From Halanaerobium salsuginis (GTDB lineage: Bacteria > Bacillota > Halanaerobiia > Halanaerobiales > Halanaerobiaceae): a stretch of DNA of 32,600 nt. Positions 1-8,588 of this stretch are shown here, one piece after another. Below the pieces are notes generated by a model that worked only from the letters and a program-made list of their open reading frames with translations, made no database searches and was not told the DNA's origin. Made by a program: the position numbers and the translations under genes. Each line of letters begins with the position of its first letter. Position 1 is the first letter of the stretch. The stretch lies in assembly GCF_900114545.1 (NCBI RefSeq), contig NZ_FOTI01000033.1, positions 1 to 32,600 of the forward strand, given 5' to 3'.

Positions 1-38
1 AGCGTTCGTCCTGAGCCAGGATCAAACTCTCCGTATAA
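1..38 (-). rRNA. rrs: 16S ribosomal RNA, 5' end only (partial)
   Basis: Read on the minus strand, this is the universal 16S 5' segment, containing GAGTTTGATCCTGGCTCAG followed by GACGAACGCT. The gene runs off the left edge of the window. The mature 5' end is placed near base 38 by analogy with Bacillus 16S, which starts about six bases before the GGAGAG. That exact end is inferred. Confidence 0.97.
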
Positions 39-180
39 AGAATTTGATTTGGCTTCTATTTACAATAAAAGCTTTGAAACTATTGTTTTGAGTTAGACTC
101 AAAATAATTAACGTTGGCTTGCTGTTTAATTTTCAAGGTTCATATTTCTTCAATATTTATCCGCCAGTTTTTCTCAGCGA
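39..180 (-). other. rRNA leader (pre-16S) with hairpin and boxA-like motif
   Basis: This is the transcribed leader between the most proximal rRNA promoter and 16S. It holds a perfect 8-bp inverted repeat with a 3-nt loop at 86-104 (TTTTGAGT/ACTCAAAA). A motif at 124-141, reading ccttgaaaatt on the minus strand, resembles the boxA antitermination or leader elements of Firmicutes rRNA operons. The processing stem cannot be confirmed because the 3' side of 16S lies outside the window. No protein gene is believable here. Confidence 0.5.
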
Positions 181-188
181 CAATTAAT

Positions 189-217
189 ATCTTATCAATT
201 CCGCTTTGCTTTGTCAA
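189..217 (-). promoter_or_regulatory. rRNA promoter P3 (proximal)
   Basis: On the minus strand: -35 TTGACA at 212-217, a 17-bp spacer, and -10 TAAGAT at 189-194. An A-rich stretch upstream (near 218-246) could serve as an UP element. The predicted +1 is a G at 181, inside GTCGCT. Confidence 0.85.
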
Positions 218-308
218 GAACTTTTTTCGTTTTTTTATCAAAAAGTTCTTTCCGATATCTGCTGATTATTTTGCTTTAAATCAGCTTACTATCTTGGCGA
301 CGTTTATT

Positions 309-337
309 ATCTTATCAAGCATCTCTCTCTTTGTCAA
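309..337 (-). promoter_or_regulatory. rRNA promoter P2 (middle)
   Basis: On the minus strand: -35 TTGACA at 332-337, a 17-bp spacer, and -10 TAAGAT at 309-314. It looks like a duplicate of P3: both carry AAAGTTCTTGACAAAG around the -35 and TTGATAAGATA at the -10. The predicted +1 is a G at 301, inside GTCGCC. Confidence 0.85.
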
Positions 338-402
338 GAACTTTTTAAGATAATTTATTGCGGCCGAAAAATTCATTCTTCTGCTTTTCAGCGGCATATA
401 TT

Positions 403-431
403 ATATTACCACTTTTACCCTCTCTTGTCAA
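403..431 (-). promoter_or_regulatory. rRNA promoter P1 (distal)
   Basis: On the minus strand: -35 TTGACA at 426-431, a 17-bp spacer, and -10 TAATAT at 403-408. A TATAAT is also present 3 bp further down. The predicted +1 is a G at 395, inside GCCGCT. The -35 lies only about 12 bases past the stop of the YjbQ gene, so any A-rich UP element must sit in the 3' end of that gene, which is indeed A-rich. Confidence 0.8.
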
Positions 432-443
432 GATGTTTTTACT

Positions 444-842
444 TTAATCTTTTTTAAATTTAATATAAATATTTCTAGTTCTAGGGCCATCAAATTCACA
501 AAAGTAAACTGCCTGCCAGGTACCTAAAACTAATTCATTATTATCAATTAGTAGATTTTGGTCAACTCCAAATAAACTTGATTTTAAATGAGCTGCTGAA
601 TTACCTTCGCGATGAGAATAATTATCTGAGAATGGAATTATTTTATTAATCTCTTTAATTATATCTTCTTTAACAGCCGGATCTGCATTTTCATTAATAG
701 TTACCGCTGCTGTTGTATGTGGCACATGAATTTGAATACTACCATTACCTATTTTTTCAGATTTAAGCAATTCTCTTATTCGACTGGTAATATCGATTAA
801 CTCAACTTTACTATGGGTTTTAATATTTAGCTTATGCAGCAT
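444..842 (-). CDS. YjbQ family (UPF0047) protein
   Basis: A 132-residue protein of the YjbQ/UPF0047 family. Members are small beta-rich proteins with conserved histidines, sometimes named secondary thiamine-phosphate synthase; the physiological role is not settled. Family motifs are clear: PHTTAAVTINENADP near residues 41-55, SHREGNSAAHLK near 76-87 (H42, H77 and H85 are the likely metal or active-site histidines), and GTWQAVYFCEFDGPR near 107-121. The ATG at 842 is preferred over an upstream in-frame start at 881, because AAGGAGG lies 5 bases before it and the length then matches the family. It follows lysS after a terminator and is the last gene before the rRNA promoters. Confidence 0.9.
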   Translation of the reverse strand: MLHKLNIKTHSKVELIDITSRIRELLKSEKIGNGSIQIHVPHTTAAVTINENADPAVKEDIIKEINKIIPFSDNYSHREGNSAAHLKSSLFGVDQNLLIDNNELVLGTWQAVYFCEFDGPRTRNIYIKFKKD

Positions 843-940
843 AAAAACCTCCTTATAATATACTTGAAATTTAATAATCAACTAATTAAACTTTAAATTA
901 GTTCAGTATAGACTGAATATTTCTATAATTATTTTTATAT

Positions 941-966
941 TAAAAAGCCAGGCTAACCTGGCTTTA
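941..966 (-). terminator. Intrinsic terminator after lysS
   Basis: A 9-bp stem (AAAGCCAGG/CCTGGCTTT at 944-952 and 957-965) with a 4-nt loop. On the minus strand a short U run follows the stem. It starts 7 bases past the lysS stop. Confidence 0.85.
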
Positions 967-972
967 ATATTT

Positions 973-2454
<1,482 letters not shown>

Positions 2455-2482
2455 TTAAACATCCATCTCCTTATTAAATTAT

Positions 2483-2500
2483 AATAGGCTAAAGCCTATT
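2483..2500 (-). repeat. Inverted repeat in the greA-lysS gap
   Basis: AATAGGCT and AGCCTATT form an 8-bp perfect inverted repeat with a 2-nt centre, about 30 bases before the lysS start. It has no U run, so it is not a good terminator. It may be a leader hairpin affecting lysS translation or mRNA stability. Confidence 0.35.
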
Positions 2501-2541
2501 TCTTAACTAAATAAACAATCATATTTTCAAAATTTTTTTTG

Positions 2542-3024
2542 CTAATTCTTTACCTTTTTGATAGAAATAATTTTATAAGTAACCTGTCCACCAGGAGTTT
2601 CTACTTTTACTTTATCTCCAATTGCATGACCCAGGATGGCCTTACCAATTGGTGATTCATTAGAAATTTTGTAGTTTAATGGATCTGCTTCTGCTGAACC
2701 AACTAAAGTATAGCTTATTTCATCTTCATTATCAAGGTCATGTAGAACAACTGTTGTCCCCAAATTAACCTTTTTATCTGTAACCTCATCATCTTTTACT
2801 ACATGAGCATTATTCAGCATATTTTTAATTTCTTGAATTCTGCCTTCAACAAAAGCCTGTTCATTCTTGGCATCATCATATTCTGAGTTTTCACTAATGT
2901 CGCCAAACTCTCGAGCAACTTTTATTCTTTTAGCAACTTCTCGTCTTTTTTCATTTTCTAAATAATCAAGTTCTTTTTCTAACTTCTCAAAACCTTCTTC
3001 TGTAAGCATTACTTGTTCTGGCAT
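2542..3024 (-). CDS. greA: Transcription elongation factor GreA
   Basis: A 160-residue protein, close to the usual 158 aa. GreA enters the secondary channel of RNA polymerase and stimulates cleavage of backtracked RNA. The N-terminal coiled-coil (about 1-75) has the family signature EKELDYLENEKRREVAKRI and GDISENSEYDDAKNEQ; the acidic residues of the latter form the active tip. The C-terminal FKBP-like domain includes GTTVVLHDLDNEDEISYTL, SPIGKAILGH and GDKVKVETPGG. The ATG at 3024 follows a GGGAG ribosome binding site. It sits between dusB and lysS, a common Firmicutes order. Confidence 0.98.
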   Translation of the reverse strand: MPEQVMLTEEGFEKLEKELDYLENEKRREVAKRIKVAREFGDISENSEYDDAKNEQAFVEGRIQEIKNMLNNAHVVKDDEVTDKKVNLGTTVVLHDLDNEDEISYTLVGSAEADPLNYKISNESPIGKAILGHAIGDKVKVETPGGQVTYKIISIKKVKN

Positions 3025-3099
3025 AAAAATCTCCCTCTACTTTCTAAGTTGTATTTAAAGTTAAATTATCAAAATTATCTAATATATATGCAAAATAGT

Positions 3100-3120
3100 A
3101 AAAAAGGCCTCTATTTCAGC
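3100..3120 (-). terminator. Possible weak terminator upstream of greA
   Basis: On the minus strand a short GGCU...GGCC stem (with one G-U pair) is followed by six U residues (complement of 3100-3105). The stem is only about 4 bp, so it may end some dusB transcripts but is not a strong terminator. Confidence 0.3.
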
Positions 3121-3131
3121 CCAACGAATAA

Positions 3132-3159
3132 TTATGTCAGGTTAGCTAACCTGACATAA
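3132..3159. repeat. Perfect 28-bp palindrome between dusB and greA
   Basis: The sequence from 3132 to 3159 equals its own reverse complement over all 28 bases, with arms TTATGTCAGGTTAG and CTAACCTGACATAA. As RNA it can form a 12-bp stem with an AGCU loop. No U run follows directly. It could be an operator, part of a terminator or processing site for dusB, or an mRNA-stability hairpin. Confidence 0.8.
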
Positions 3160-3232
3160 ACTATATCTACAATTATTAATTATTATAAATAAATTTACTT
3201 TTATTGTCAAGAAACAATTTCTGACATTATTA

Positions 3233-4210
3233 TTAATCATTATCCAAATCATTTTTATAATTATTTAACAGCTTTATTAATTTAAAGTAATCTGTTAGCT
3301 GATTTATTTTATTTCTCATCTCACTGGCATTAGGCATACCTTTTAAATACCAGGCTAAATGTTTTCTCATTATGGGAATTCCATAATCTTCGCCATAGTA
3401 ATCAACACTTAATTTTAAGTGTCTCAGCGCAAAATTAATTTTTTCTATATTATTGATTTTTTTTAATCTATTACCTGTTTTTAAATAATAAATAATTTCT
3501 TTAAAAATCCAGGGGTTCCCTTGAGCTGCCCTCCCAATCATAATTCCATCACAATTAGTAGATGCCAGAATAGCCTCAGCATCTAAATCCGAAAAAATAT
3601 CTCCATTACCAATGACAGGAATATTTACAGCTGCCTTAACATTTTTTATTATTTGCCAGTCTGCCTGTCCTTTATAAAATTGCTGACGTGTTCTGCCATG
3701 AACAGCTACTGCTGCTGCACCTGAATTTTCAGCCAATTTAGCTATTTGAATTGCATTAAGATTATTATCATCCCAACCACTTCTCATTTTTACTGTAACC
3801 GGTATTTGGACAGCTTTTACAGTTTCAGAAATAACTTTAGCAGCTAACTGAGGTGTTTTCATTAAAGCTGATCCAGCACCAGTTTTAACAATTTTAGCTG
3901 CAGGACAGCCTAAATTTATATCAATTAAATCAACCTCATATTCTTGGGTAATACCAGCTGCTGCCCGGGCCATAAATTCTGAATCTTCGCCAAATAATTG
4001 GACAGCAATTGCTCCTTGCTTACCTTTATCAAATTTGAGCAGTTCTGATGTGCGTCGATTCCCATAAACATACCCTTTAGCACTTATCATTTCTGTATAA
4101 AGTAATTTAACTCCCATCTCTCTGACTAACTGACGATAGGGATAATCACTAACTCCTGCCATCGGGGCTAAGAAAACTGCTGGCTCAATATTCAAATCAT
4201 AAAAGTTCAT
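3233..4210 (-). CDS. dusB: tRNA-dihydrouridine synthase (DusB type)
   Basis: A 325-residue FMN-dependent enzyme that reduces uridines in the tRNA D-loop to dihydrouridine. The TIM-barrel domain shows the family motifs LAPMAGVSDYPYR (about 14-26), TEMISAKGY (39-47), and DINLGCPAAKIVKTGAGSAL (about 97-116), with catalytic C102. Further motifs are KMRSGWDD, VHGRTRQQFYKG and GNGDIFS. The C-terminal helical tRNA-binding region contains MRKHLAWYLKG. The ATG at 4210 lies one base from the coaX stop, so the two genes are probably translationally coupled. Confidence 0.96.
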   Translation of the reverse strand: MNFYDLNIEPAVFLAPMAGVSDYPYRQLVREMGVKLLYTEMISAKGYVYGNRRTSELLKFDKGKQGAIAVQLFGEDSEFMARAAAGITQEYEVDLIDINLGCPAAKIVKTGAGSALMKTPQLAAKVISETVKAVQIPVTVKMRSGWDDNNLNAIQIAKLAENSGAAAVAVHGRTRQQFYKGQADWQIIKNVKAAVNIPVIGNGDIFSDLDAEAILASTNCDGIMIGRAAQGNPWIFKEIIYYLKTGNRLKKINNIEKINFALRHLKLSVDYYGEDYGIPIMRKHLAWYLKGMPNASEMRNKINQLTDYFKLIKLLNNYKNDLDND

Positions 4211-4211
4211 T

Positions 4212-4985
4212 TTAAGATTTCACTCCATTTAAATCAGCTATATATTTAAGCCCCTTTAAAGTCAAAAATGGTTCAACATGATCAATTGCATCAGTTTCAG
4301 CTGCAATCAAACTTACCAGACCACCAGTAGCAATTACTGAAGCAGTATCAGATAGTTCTTTTTTTATTCTAGCAACTAAATATTCTACCTGACCTACAAA
4401 GCCATAAACTATTCCAGCTTTCATACCATCAATTGTATTTTTCCCAATTGCCTGACCAGGCTCTACTAATTCAATACGTGGTAATTTAGCAGATTGATTA
4501 AATAAAGCTTCAGCGGAAATTCCAATCCCTGGCGCAATTGCGCCTCCCAGATATTCGCCAGTTTCAGAAACCGCACAAAAAGTAGTTGCTGTTCCAAAAT
4601 CGACAATTATTAAGGGTCCAGAATAAATTCTACTAGCAGCAACTGCATTAACAATCCGATCTGCTCCGACTTCTTTGGGATTATCTGTTTTAATATTCAT
4701 CCCAGTTTTAACTCCAGGACCTATCACTAGAGGATTTACATTAAAATATCGATAAGCAGTTTTCTTTAAAACTCTTAAAATTGGTGGTACTACACTGGAA
4801 ATTATAATAGAATCAACAACTTTATTACTAATCTCCGCTGAATCAAATAAATTTTTAAAAAGCATTCCATATTCATCTGGAGTTTTATTACGATCAGTTG
4901 CAATTCGCCAATGAGTTTTTAGTAAATCACCATCATAAAGACCTAAAACTGTATTTGTATTACCAATATCCATAGTTAAAATCAT
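4212..4985 (-). CDS. coaX: Type III pantothenate kinase
   Basis: A 257-residue ASKHA-fold kinase for the first step of coenzyme A synthesis (pantothenate to 4'-phosphopantothenate). This type needs a monovalent cation and is not feedback-inhibited by CoA. Motifs are the phosphate-binding [15 protein letters not shown] (about 5-19), GADRIVNA (107-114) and [14 protein letters not shown] (about 126-139), plus GGAIAPGI. The ATG at 4985 has AAGGAG about 10 bases upstream. It is the first gene of a coaX-dusB pair, followed by greA and lysS. Confidence 0.97.
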   Translation of the reverse strand: MILTMDIGNTNTVLGLYDGDLLKTHWRIATDRNKTPDEYGMLFKNLFDSAEISNKVVDSIIISSVVPPILRVLKKTAYRYFNVNPLVIGPGVKTGMNIKTDNPKEVGADRIVNAVAASRIYSGPLIIVDFGTATTFCAVSETGEYLGGAIAPGIGISAEALFNQSAKLPRIELVEPGQAIGKNTIDGMKAGIVYGFVGQVEYLVARIKKELSDTASVIATGGLVSLIAAETDAIDHVEPFLTLKGLKYIADLNGVKS

Positions 4986-5074
4986 TTAATTTACTCCTTA
5001 TCAAATTTTAAAAGCTAAAAGCAGAAAAAAATTCTTAAAATAATACTATAACAAAACTTTAAACTTAACAATTT

Positions 5075-5100
5075 AAAGCTGCAGAACATTCTGCAGCTTT
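5075..5100 (-). terminator. Hairpin terminator between the nitronate monooxygenase gene and coaX
   Basis: Perfect arms AAAGCTGCAGAA and TTCTGCAGCTTT with a 2-nt centre, 12 bases past the stop at 5113. The better T run follows on the plus strand; on the minus strand the hairpin ends in CUUU then AAAUUG. It is a plausible but imperfect terminator for the minus-strand gene. Confidence 0.6.
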
Positions 5101-5112
5101 TTTAATAAAAGT

Positions 5113-6054
5113 TTATTCTTTAAAGTAATTTTTTATTTGCTGAAAAATTTCCTTAGTTGTTAAAATTTCTTTTATTTTACCAACTCCAGCTCCAGTAAAG
5201 AAAACTCCTTTATCAAGATCTCCACATTTTCCAGCTAATAAAGCATCTTTAATGCAGAATTTTTTTGTACAGTGCTTTAAACAATTTGTGCACTTTGCTG
5301 GCGCAGGCGCTTCCCCTGCTTTAATTAAACGGGCAAATTTAGTCTTTAATGCATTAGCCTTATAACCAACTGAACTCATAATTTTAATTACATCTTCTGG
5401 AGCTGCCTTGACACATAGCTCTTTAAACTTTTCAGCAACTGCGGCTTCCTTACTAGCTAAAAAACGTGTTCCCATTTGAACCCCATCTGCTCCCAGTTCA
5501 AGCATATGCTCTATATCAGCTGGCTCAACTATTTCTCCCGCTGCTATCACTGGAATTTTAACTTTGCCAGCAATTTTTTTTACTAATTCAAAACTTTCTT
5601 TTTCACTTCCTAGATGGCCGCCTGCATTTCCACCTTCAACTACTACAGCAGCAGCACCAAGGCGTTCTGATATTCTAGCTAGCTTAAGAGAAGATACAAT
5701 TGGAATAACAGGGGTATTACTTTCCTGACCAAGCCCAAACATATCCCTAGAAAAACCTGCTCCTGATATAATAACATCAACCCCAGCTTCAATTGAAGCC
5801 TTAATAGCTTCTTTGAAATCACGAGCTGCAAACATAATATTAACTCCAACTATACCGTCAGTTAAAGATTTTGCCCTTTTTATTTCTGATTTTAATTCAC
5901 CAGTACTCAAAGCTGTACCGCCAATCACTCCAATTCCACCTTCATTAGCAACAGCTGCTGCTAATTCAGACATTGATACTTTTATTGCCATTCCACCCTG
6001 AACAACTGGAAATTTTGCTTTTAAGTCAGCAATTCTAAGTTCCGGTAATTTCAA
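5113..6054 (-). CDS. FMN-dependent nitronate monooxygenase / FabK-like enzyme with C-terminal Cys cluster
   Basis: A 313-residue TIM-barrel flavoprotein of the nitronate monooxygenase/FabK superfamily. The N-terminus shows the family opening FPVVQGGMAIKVS; EGGNAGGHLG at 140-149 and GADGVQMGTRFLAS near 188-202 are the FMN-binding and active-site segments. Substrate specificity is not readable: members oxidise nitronates, reduce enoyl-ACP, or are unassigned. The C-terminus carries a Cys cluster (C255, C258, C262, C267 and C277) that could bind a metal or Fe-S centre; I recall similar tails in clostridial relatives. The start is TTG at 6054, supported by AGGAG 7 bases upstream. No fatty-acid genes adjoin, so a FabK role is not supported by context. 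Confidence 0.85.
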   Translation of the reverse strand: MKLPELRIADLKAKFPVVQGGMAIKVSMSELAAAVANEGGIGVIGGTALSTGELKSEIKRAKSLTDGIVGVNIMFAARDFKEAIKASIEAGVDVIISGAGFSRDMFGLGQESNTPVIPIVSSLKLARISERLGAAAVVVEGGNAGGHLGSEKESFELVKKIAGKVKIPVIAAGEIVEPADIEHMLELGADGVQMGTRFLASKEAAVAEKFKELCVKAAPEDVIKIMSSVGYKANALKTKFARLIKAGEAPAPAKCTNCLKHCTKKFCIKDALLAGKCGDLDKGVFFTGAGVGKIKEILTTKEIFQQIKNYFKE

Positions 6055-6090
6055 TATATCACTCCTAAAACTGAATTCTTTACTTTCTTT

Positions 6091-6119
6091 ATCTTATCAC
6101 ATAATTCAAGAGATTTAAA
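6091..6119 (-). promoter_or_regulatory. Candidate promoter of the nitronate monooxygenase gene
   Basis: On the minus strand: -35 TTTAAA at 6114-6119, a 17-bp spacer, and -10 TAAGAT at 6091-6096. The -35 is a weak match. Confidence 0.4.
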
Positions 6120-6124
6120 TATTT

Positions 6125-6143
6125 TTTTGACTTAAAGTCAAAA
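6125..6143. repeat. Inverted repeat after the BMP-family gene
   Basis: TTTTGACTT and AAGTCAAAA flank a single A, 4 bases past the stop at 6148. No clear U run follows on the minus strand, so it is either a weak terminator or an operator-like site upstream of the next gene. Confidence 0.4.
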
Positions 6144-6147
6144 TTTA

Positions 6148-7113
6148 TTATTCAGCGAAAATAGATATTTCATCATTACTTATTTCTGCTCTATATTGAT
6201 CAATAGTCTGCTGCTCAGTTTCGGTTAAAAACTTAGCTAATTGTTTTTGGTCAAGACCTACTCCATTTTCAGCCAGACCGTATTTTTTAATACCTGATCG
6301 ATATTTACCAGTAACTAAATTATTGTTTTCTTGCTCAACAACATATGTTATATTTTGTCTCAAAGAAGTTAAAGTATTTTGAGGGGCCAGCTCTATTTCA
6401 GCTGGATCTGCAGCAATTAGATAAATTTTATTTTTTAAAGCAAAATTAATTATCGCCTGTGAATTAGCTCCTGCTGCATGAAAAATAATATCTGCACCAT
6501 CATTTTTAACTTCCTGGCAAATATCTGCAGTCTGAAGACTAAAGTTAAAACTATCAATATATTTATTAATAACTTTTATATCTGAGCGATATACTTTTGC
6601 CCCAGCATTGAATCCCTGCTGATAAGCTAAAACTTTATCAGTTTTACGCCCCCCAATAAAAGCAATAACCCCTGTCTTCGAATAAATAGCAGCTGTAATG
6701 CCAGCTAGATAAGCACTTTCCTGATCAGCAAATTGAATCGATAAGACATTTTCTAAATTAACGGTTGCATCAAGTAAAGCAAATTGACGCTCAGGATTCA
6801 TTTGAGCAGCTTCTTCAACCGCCTCTTGCATTGTGTAGCCAGCAGCCCAGATCAAATTAAATCCTTCTTCCGCAAGTTCATTTAAACTGGCAAGATAATT
6901 ACTCATTAAATTTACCTCTTTAATTTTAGTAGTAAGCTCAAGATTTTGATTGTTGTTTAATAAACCAGCTCTTATCTGATCATTAACTGAATTATCATCC
7001 AGACCTCCAATATCAGTTACAAAGCCAATCTTAAAGTTTTGAGCTAAAACTGGAAAGCTTAAAACTAAAATAAGGGTAACAATTATAACAAGAAAGCAAA
7101 TATTTTTACCCAT
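6148..7113 (-). CDS. BMP family ABC-type substrate-binding protein
   Basis: A 321-residue exported binding protein of the BMP (basic membrane protein/Med) family, whose studied members bind nucleosides or serve as regulators. The N-terminus is a classical signal peptide (hydrophobic about 5-24, ending VLAQ). There is no lipobox cysteine, unlike most Gram-positive BMP lipoproteins. The mature part opens with KIGFVTDIGGLDDNSVNDQI, the family's ligand-binding start; IWAAGYTMQEAVEEAA and IAFIGGRKTDKVLAYQQGF are also typical. No permease or ATPase genes adjoin, so its transporter is elsewhere or it acts alone. The ATG at 7113 has AAGGAGG 7 bases upstream. It lies 26 bases downstream of birA. Confidence 0.88.
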   Translation of the reverse strand: MGKNICFLVIIVTLILVLSFPVLAQNFKIGFVTDIGGLDDNSVNDQIRAGLLNNNQNLELTTKIKEVNLMSNYLASLNELAEEGFNLIWAAGYTMQEAVEEAAQMNPERQFALLDATVNLENVLSIQFADQESAYLAGITAAIYSKTGVIAFIGGRKTDKVLAYQQGFNAGAKVYRSDIKVINKYIDSFNFSLQTADICQEVKNDGADIIFHAAGANSQAIINFALKNKIYLIAADPAEIELAPQNTLTSLRQNITYVVEQENNNLVTGKYRSGIKKYGLAENGVGLDQKQLAKFLTETEQQTIDQYRAEISNDEISIFAE

Positions 7114-7139
7114 TAAATTTCCTCCTTAAATTATAAAAA

Positions 7140-7988
7140 TTAATTAAACTCTACCAGACTGCTGTAATCAAGCGAGGTATTAGCTGTTTTTAAAATTTTT
7201 TCCTGACCATGCTTAAATCTTACCCAGAGATCGCCATTATCAAGAACTTTTTTTATTATAACAAGATAATTATCATTTTTATAGTTTATTCTAACTTTTT
7301 TATCGGTTAAATTTAATTCTTTTTTCCAGACTTTAATTAAGCTCTCTCTTTGATGAGAAAAATATTTTTTAATATATAAATTCATTTTTATTAATAAACG
7401 TGCCAAAAAAATACTTTTAGAAATTGCTTTATTTTTTTCTTGATAAAAAGAAGTAGCCGTTCGACTGACTTCAGCGTTAAAATTTTTGTTATTCAAATTA
7501 ACTCCACAACCAATAATAACATATGCTTCCTGTTGATCATTAAACACAAGTTCTGTTAAAATTCCACTTATTTTACGCTGATTAACTATCAAATCATTCG
7601 GCCATTTTATTTGAGCTGGCAAAGAAATTTCTTTTAATAATTCTTGAACTGCCAGACCAGCTGCAGCGGTTATTTGGGGAAGCCTGGCAAGATCAATCTC
7701 TACTTTATATAAAAAAGAAACTGCCAGGCCAGCAGAATTATTTGAAAACCAGGTATGGCCCCTTCTTCCTCTCCCTTTTAACTGCTTTTCAGCTGCAAAA
7801 ACAAAAGGAGATTGCTGCAGCTCCGCTTCTGAAAAAGAGTTTAATTTGGATTCAATAAATTCCTTGGCACAATCATTAGTAGAATCTACTTCAGAAAATA
7901 TATTTAATTTAAATTGTTTCAAGTCATAATCTTGCTTCTTTAAATAATTTTTAATCTCAGCTACATTAAATTGATTTTCTTTATTCAT
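7140..7988 (-). CDS. birA: Biotin--[acetyl-CoA-carboxylase] ligase, monofunctional (no HTH)
   Basis: A 282-residue protein ligase that makes biotinyl-AMP and transfers biotin to the lysine of biotin carrier proteins. The catalytic domain starts near residue 28 (NIFSEVDSTNDCAKEF). It contains GRGRRGHTWFS (72-82), the biotinyl-AMP loop, and KWPNDLIVNQRKISGIL (128-144). A small C-terminal SH3-like domain follows. Only about 28 residues precede the catalytic domain, so the N-terminal helix-turn-helix of bifunctional BirA is absent; this form cannot be the usual biotin repressor. The ATG at 7988 is preceded by AGGAG at 7996-8000, which almost touches the U run of an intrinsic terminator. Confidence 0.95.
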   Translation of the reverse strand: MNKENQFNVAEIKNYLKKQDYDLKQFKLNIFSEVDSTNDCAKEFIESKLNSFSEAELQQSPFVFAAEKQLKGRGRRGHTWFSNNSAGLAVSFLYKVEIDLARLPQITAAAGLAVQELLKEISLPAQIKWPNDLIVNQRKISGILTELVFNDQQEAYVIIGCGVNLNNKNFNAEVSRTATSFYQEKNKAISKSIFLARLLIKMNLYIKKYFSHQRESLIKVWKKELNLTDKKVRINYKNDNYLVIIKKVLDNGDLWVRFKHGQEKILKTANTSLDYSSLVEFN

Positions 7989-8002
7989 TTAAATTCTCCT
8001 AG

Positions 8003-8029
8003 AAAAAGGCCCGCATATTGCGGACCTTT
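8003..8029 (-). terminator. Intrinsic terminator between folT and birA (possible birA attenuator)
   Basis: A 10-bp stem (AAAGGTCCGC/GCGGGCCTTT on the minus strand, one U-G pair) with a 5-nt loop and a 5-U run at 8003-8007. The birA ribosome binding site begins 2 bases later, so no promoter fits between them. Confidence 0.85.
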
Positions 8030-8045
8030 AAGTTTTTGAATATTT

Positions 8046-8588
8046 TTAACAGCTTGTTCTAGCCGATATTTTTTTCACCTTAACAGCATCTTTATTTAAT
8101 AGTAATTTAATGAAATAAACATATAAAGGTATATTTATTAATTGCCCAATTAAACGGGGTGGAACTATTACTTGATAAGGAACTCCAAAAAGAAGATTAA
8201 TAAAATAGGGCACCATAATCAAAGCAGTTATTAATTGTCCCACCGAAATAGCAATAAAAATAACCGGTAAAGTTCGACAACGTCTGAGCACATAAAAGAC
8301 TATTAAACCTGGAATAAATCCTGTTAAAAATGATGTCAAAGTAAAATGAGGCATGTATGCTCCCATAGGATTAATAAAATAACCAATTAAATCACCAAGT
8401 GCTCCAACAATTCCTCCAGCAAGTGGTCCAAAAGCAACTCCAGCAAAAATTATTGGTAAAGCACCAAAACCTATTCTGACTCCTTCTACCCCAGCTATAG
8501 GAATCCTGATACTCAAAATTCTAGTTAAAATAATAGTTAGAGCAGTTAAAAAAGACAGATAAGCAGTTAAACGAGTATTAATTTTCAT
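8046..8588 (-). CDS. folT: Folate ECF transporter S component
   Basis: A 180-residue, highly hydrophobic membrane protein with about six predicted transmembrane segments. It matches the FolT subfamily of energy-coupling-factor transporter substrate-binding subunits: an N-terminal amphipathic start, RIGFGALPIIFAGVAFGPLAGGIVGALGDLIGYFINP, and a GAYMPHFTLTSFLTGFIPGL segment. It should capture folate and work with a shared EcfAAT module encoded elsewhere. The ATG at 8588 is chosen because a GGGAGGGAGGTGG ribosome binding site lies just before it. The longer open frame (to 8723) would run through the riboswitch and is not coding. A tetrahydrofolate riboswitch in the leader and fhs immediately upstream support folate as substrate. 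Confidence 0.93.
   Translation of the reverse strand: MKINTRLTAYLSFLTALTIILTRILSIRIPIAGVEGVRIGFGALPIIFAGVAFGPLAGGIVGALGDLIGYFINPMGAYMPHFTLTSFLTGFIPGLIVFYVLRRCRTLPVIFIAISVGQLITALIMVPYFINLLFGVPYQVIVPPRLIGQLINIPLYVYFIKLLLNKDAVKVKKISARTSC

Noticed and set aside
114-353. 79-residue open frame on the plus strand
   Set aside because: It lies across two rRNA promoters and the leader, has no ribosome binding site and is a low-complexity hydrophobic translation of AT-rich DNA.
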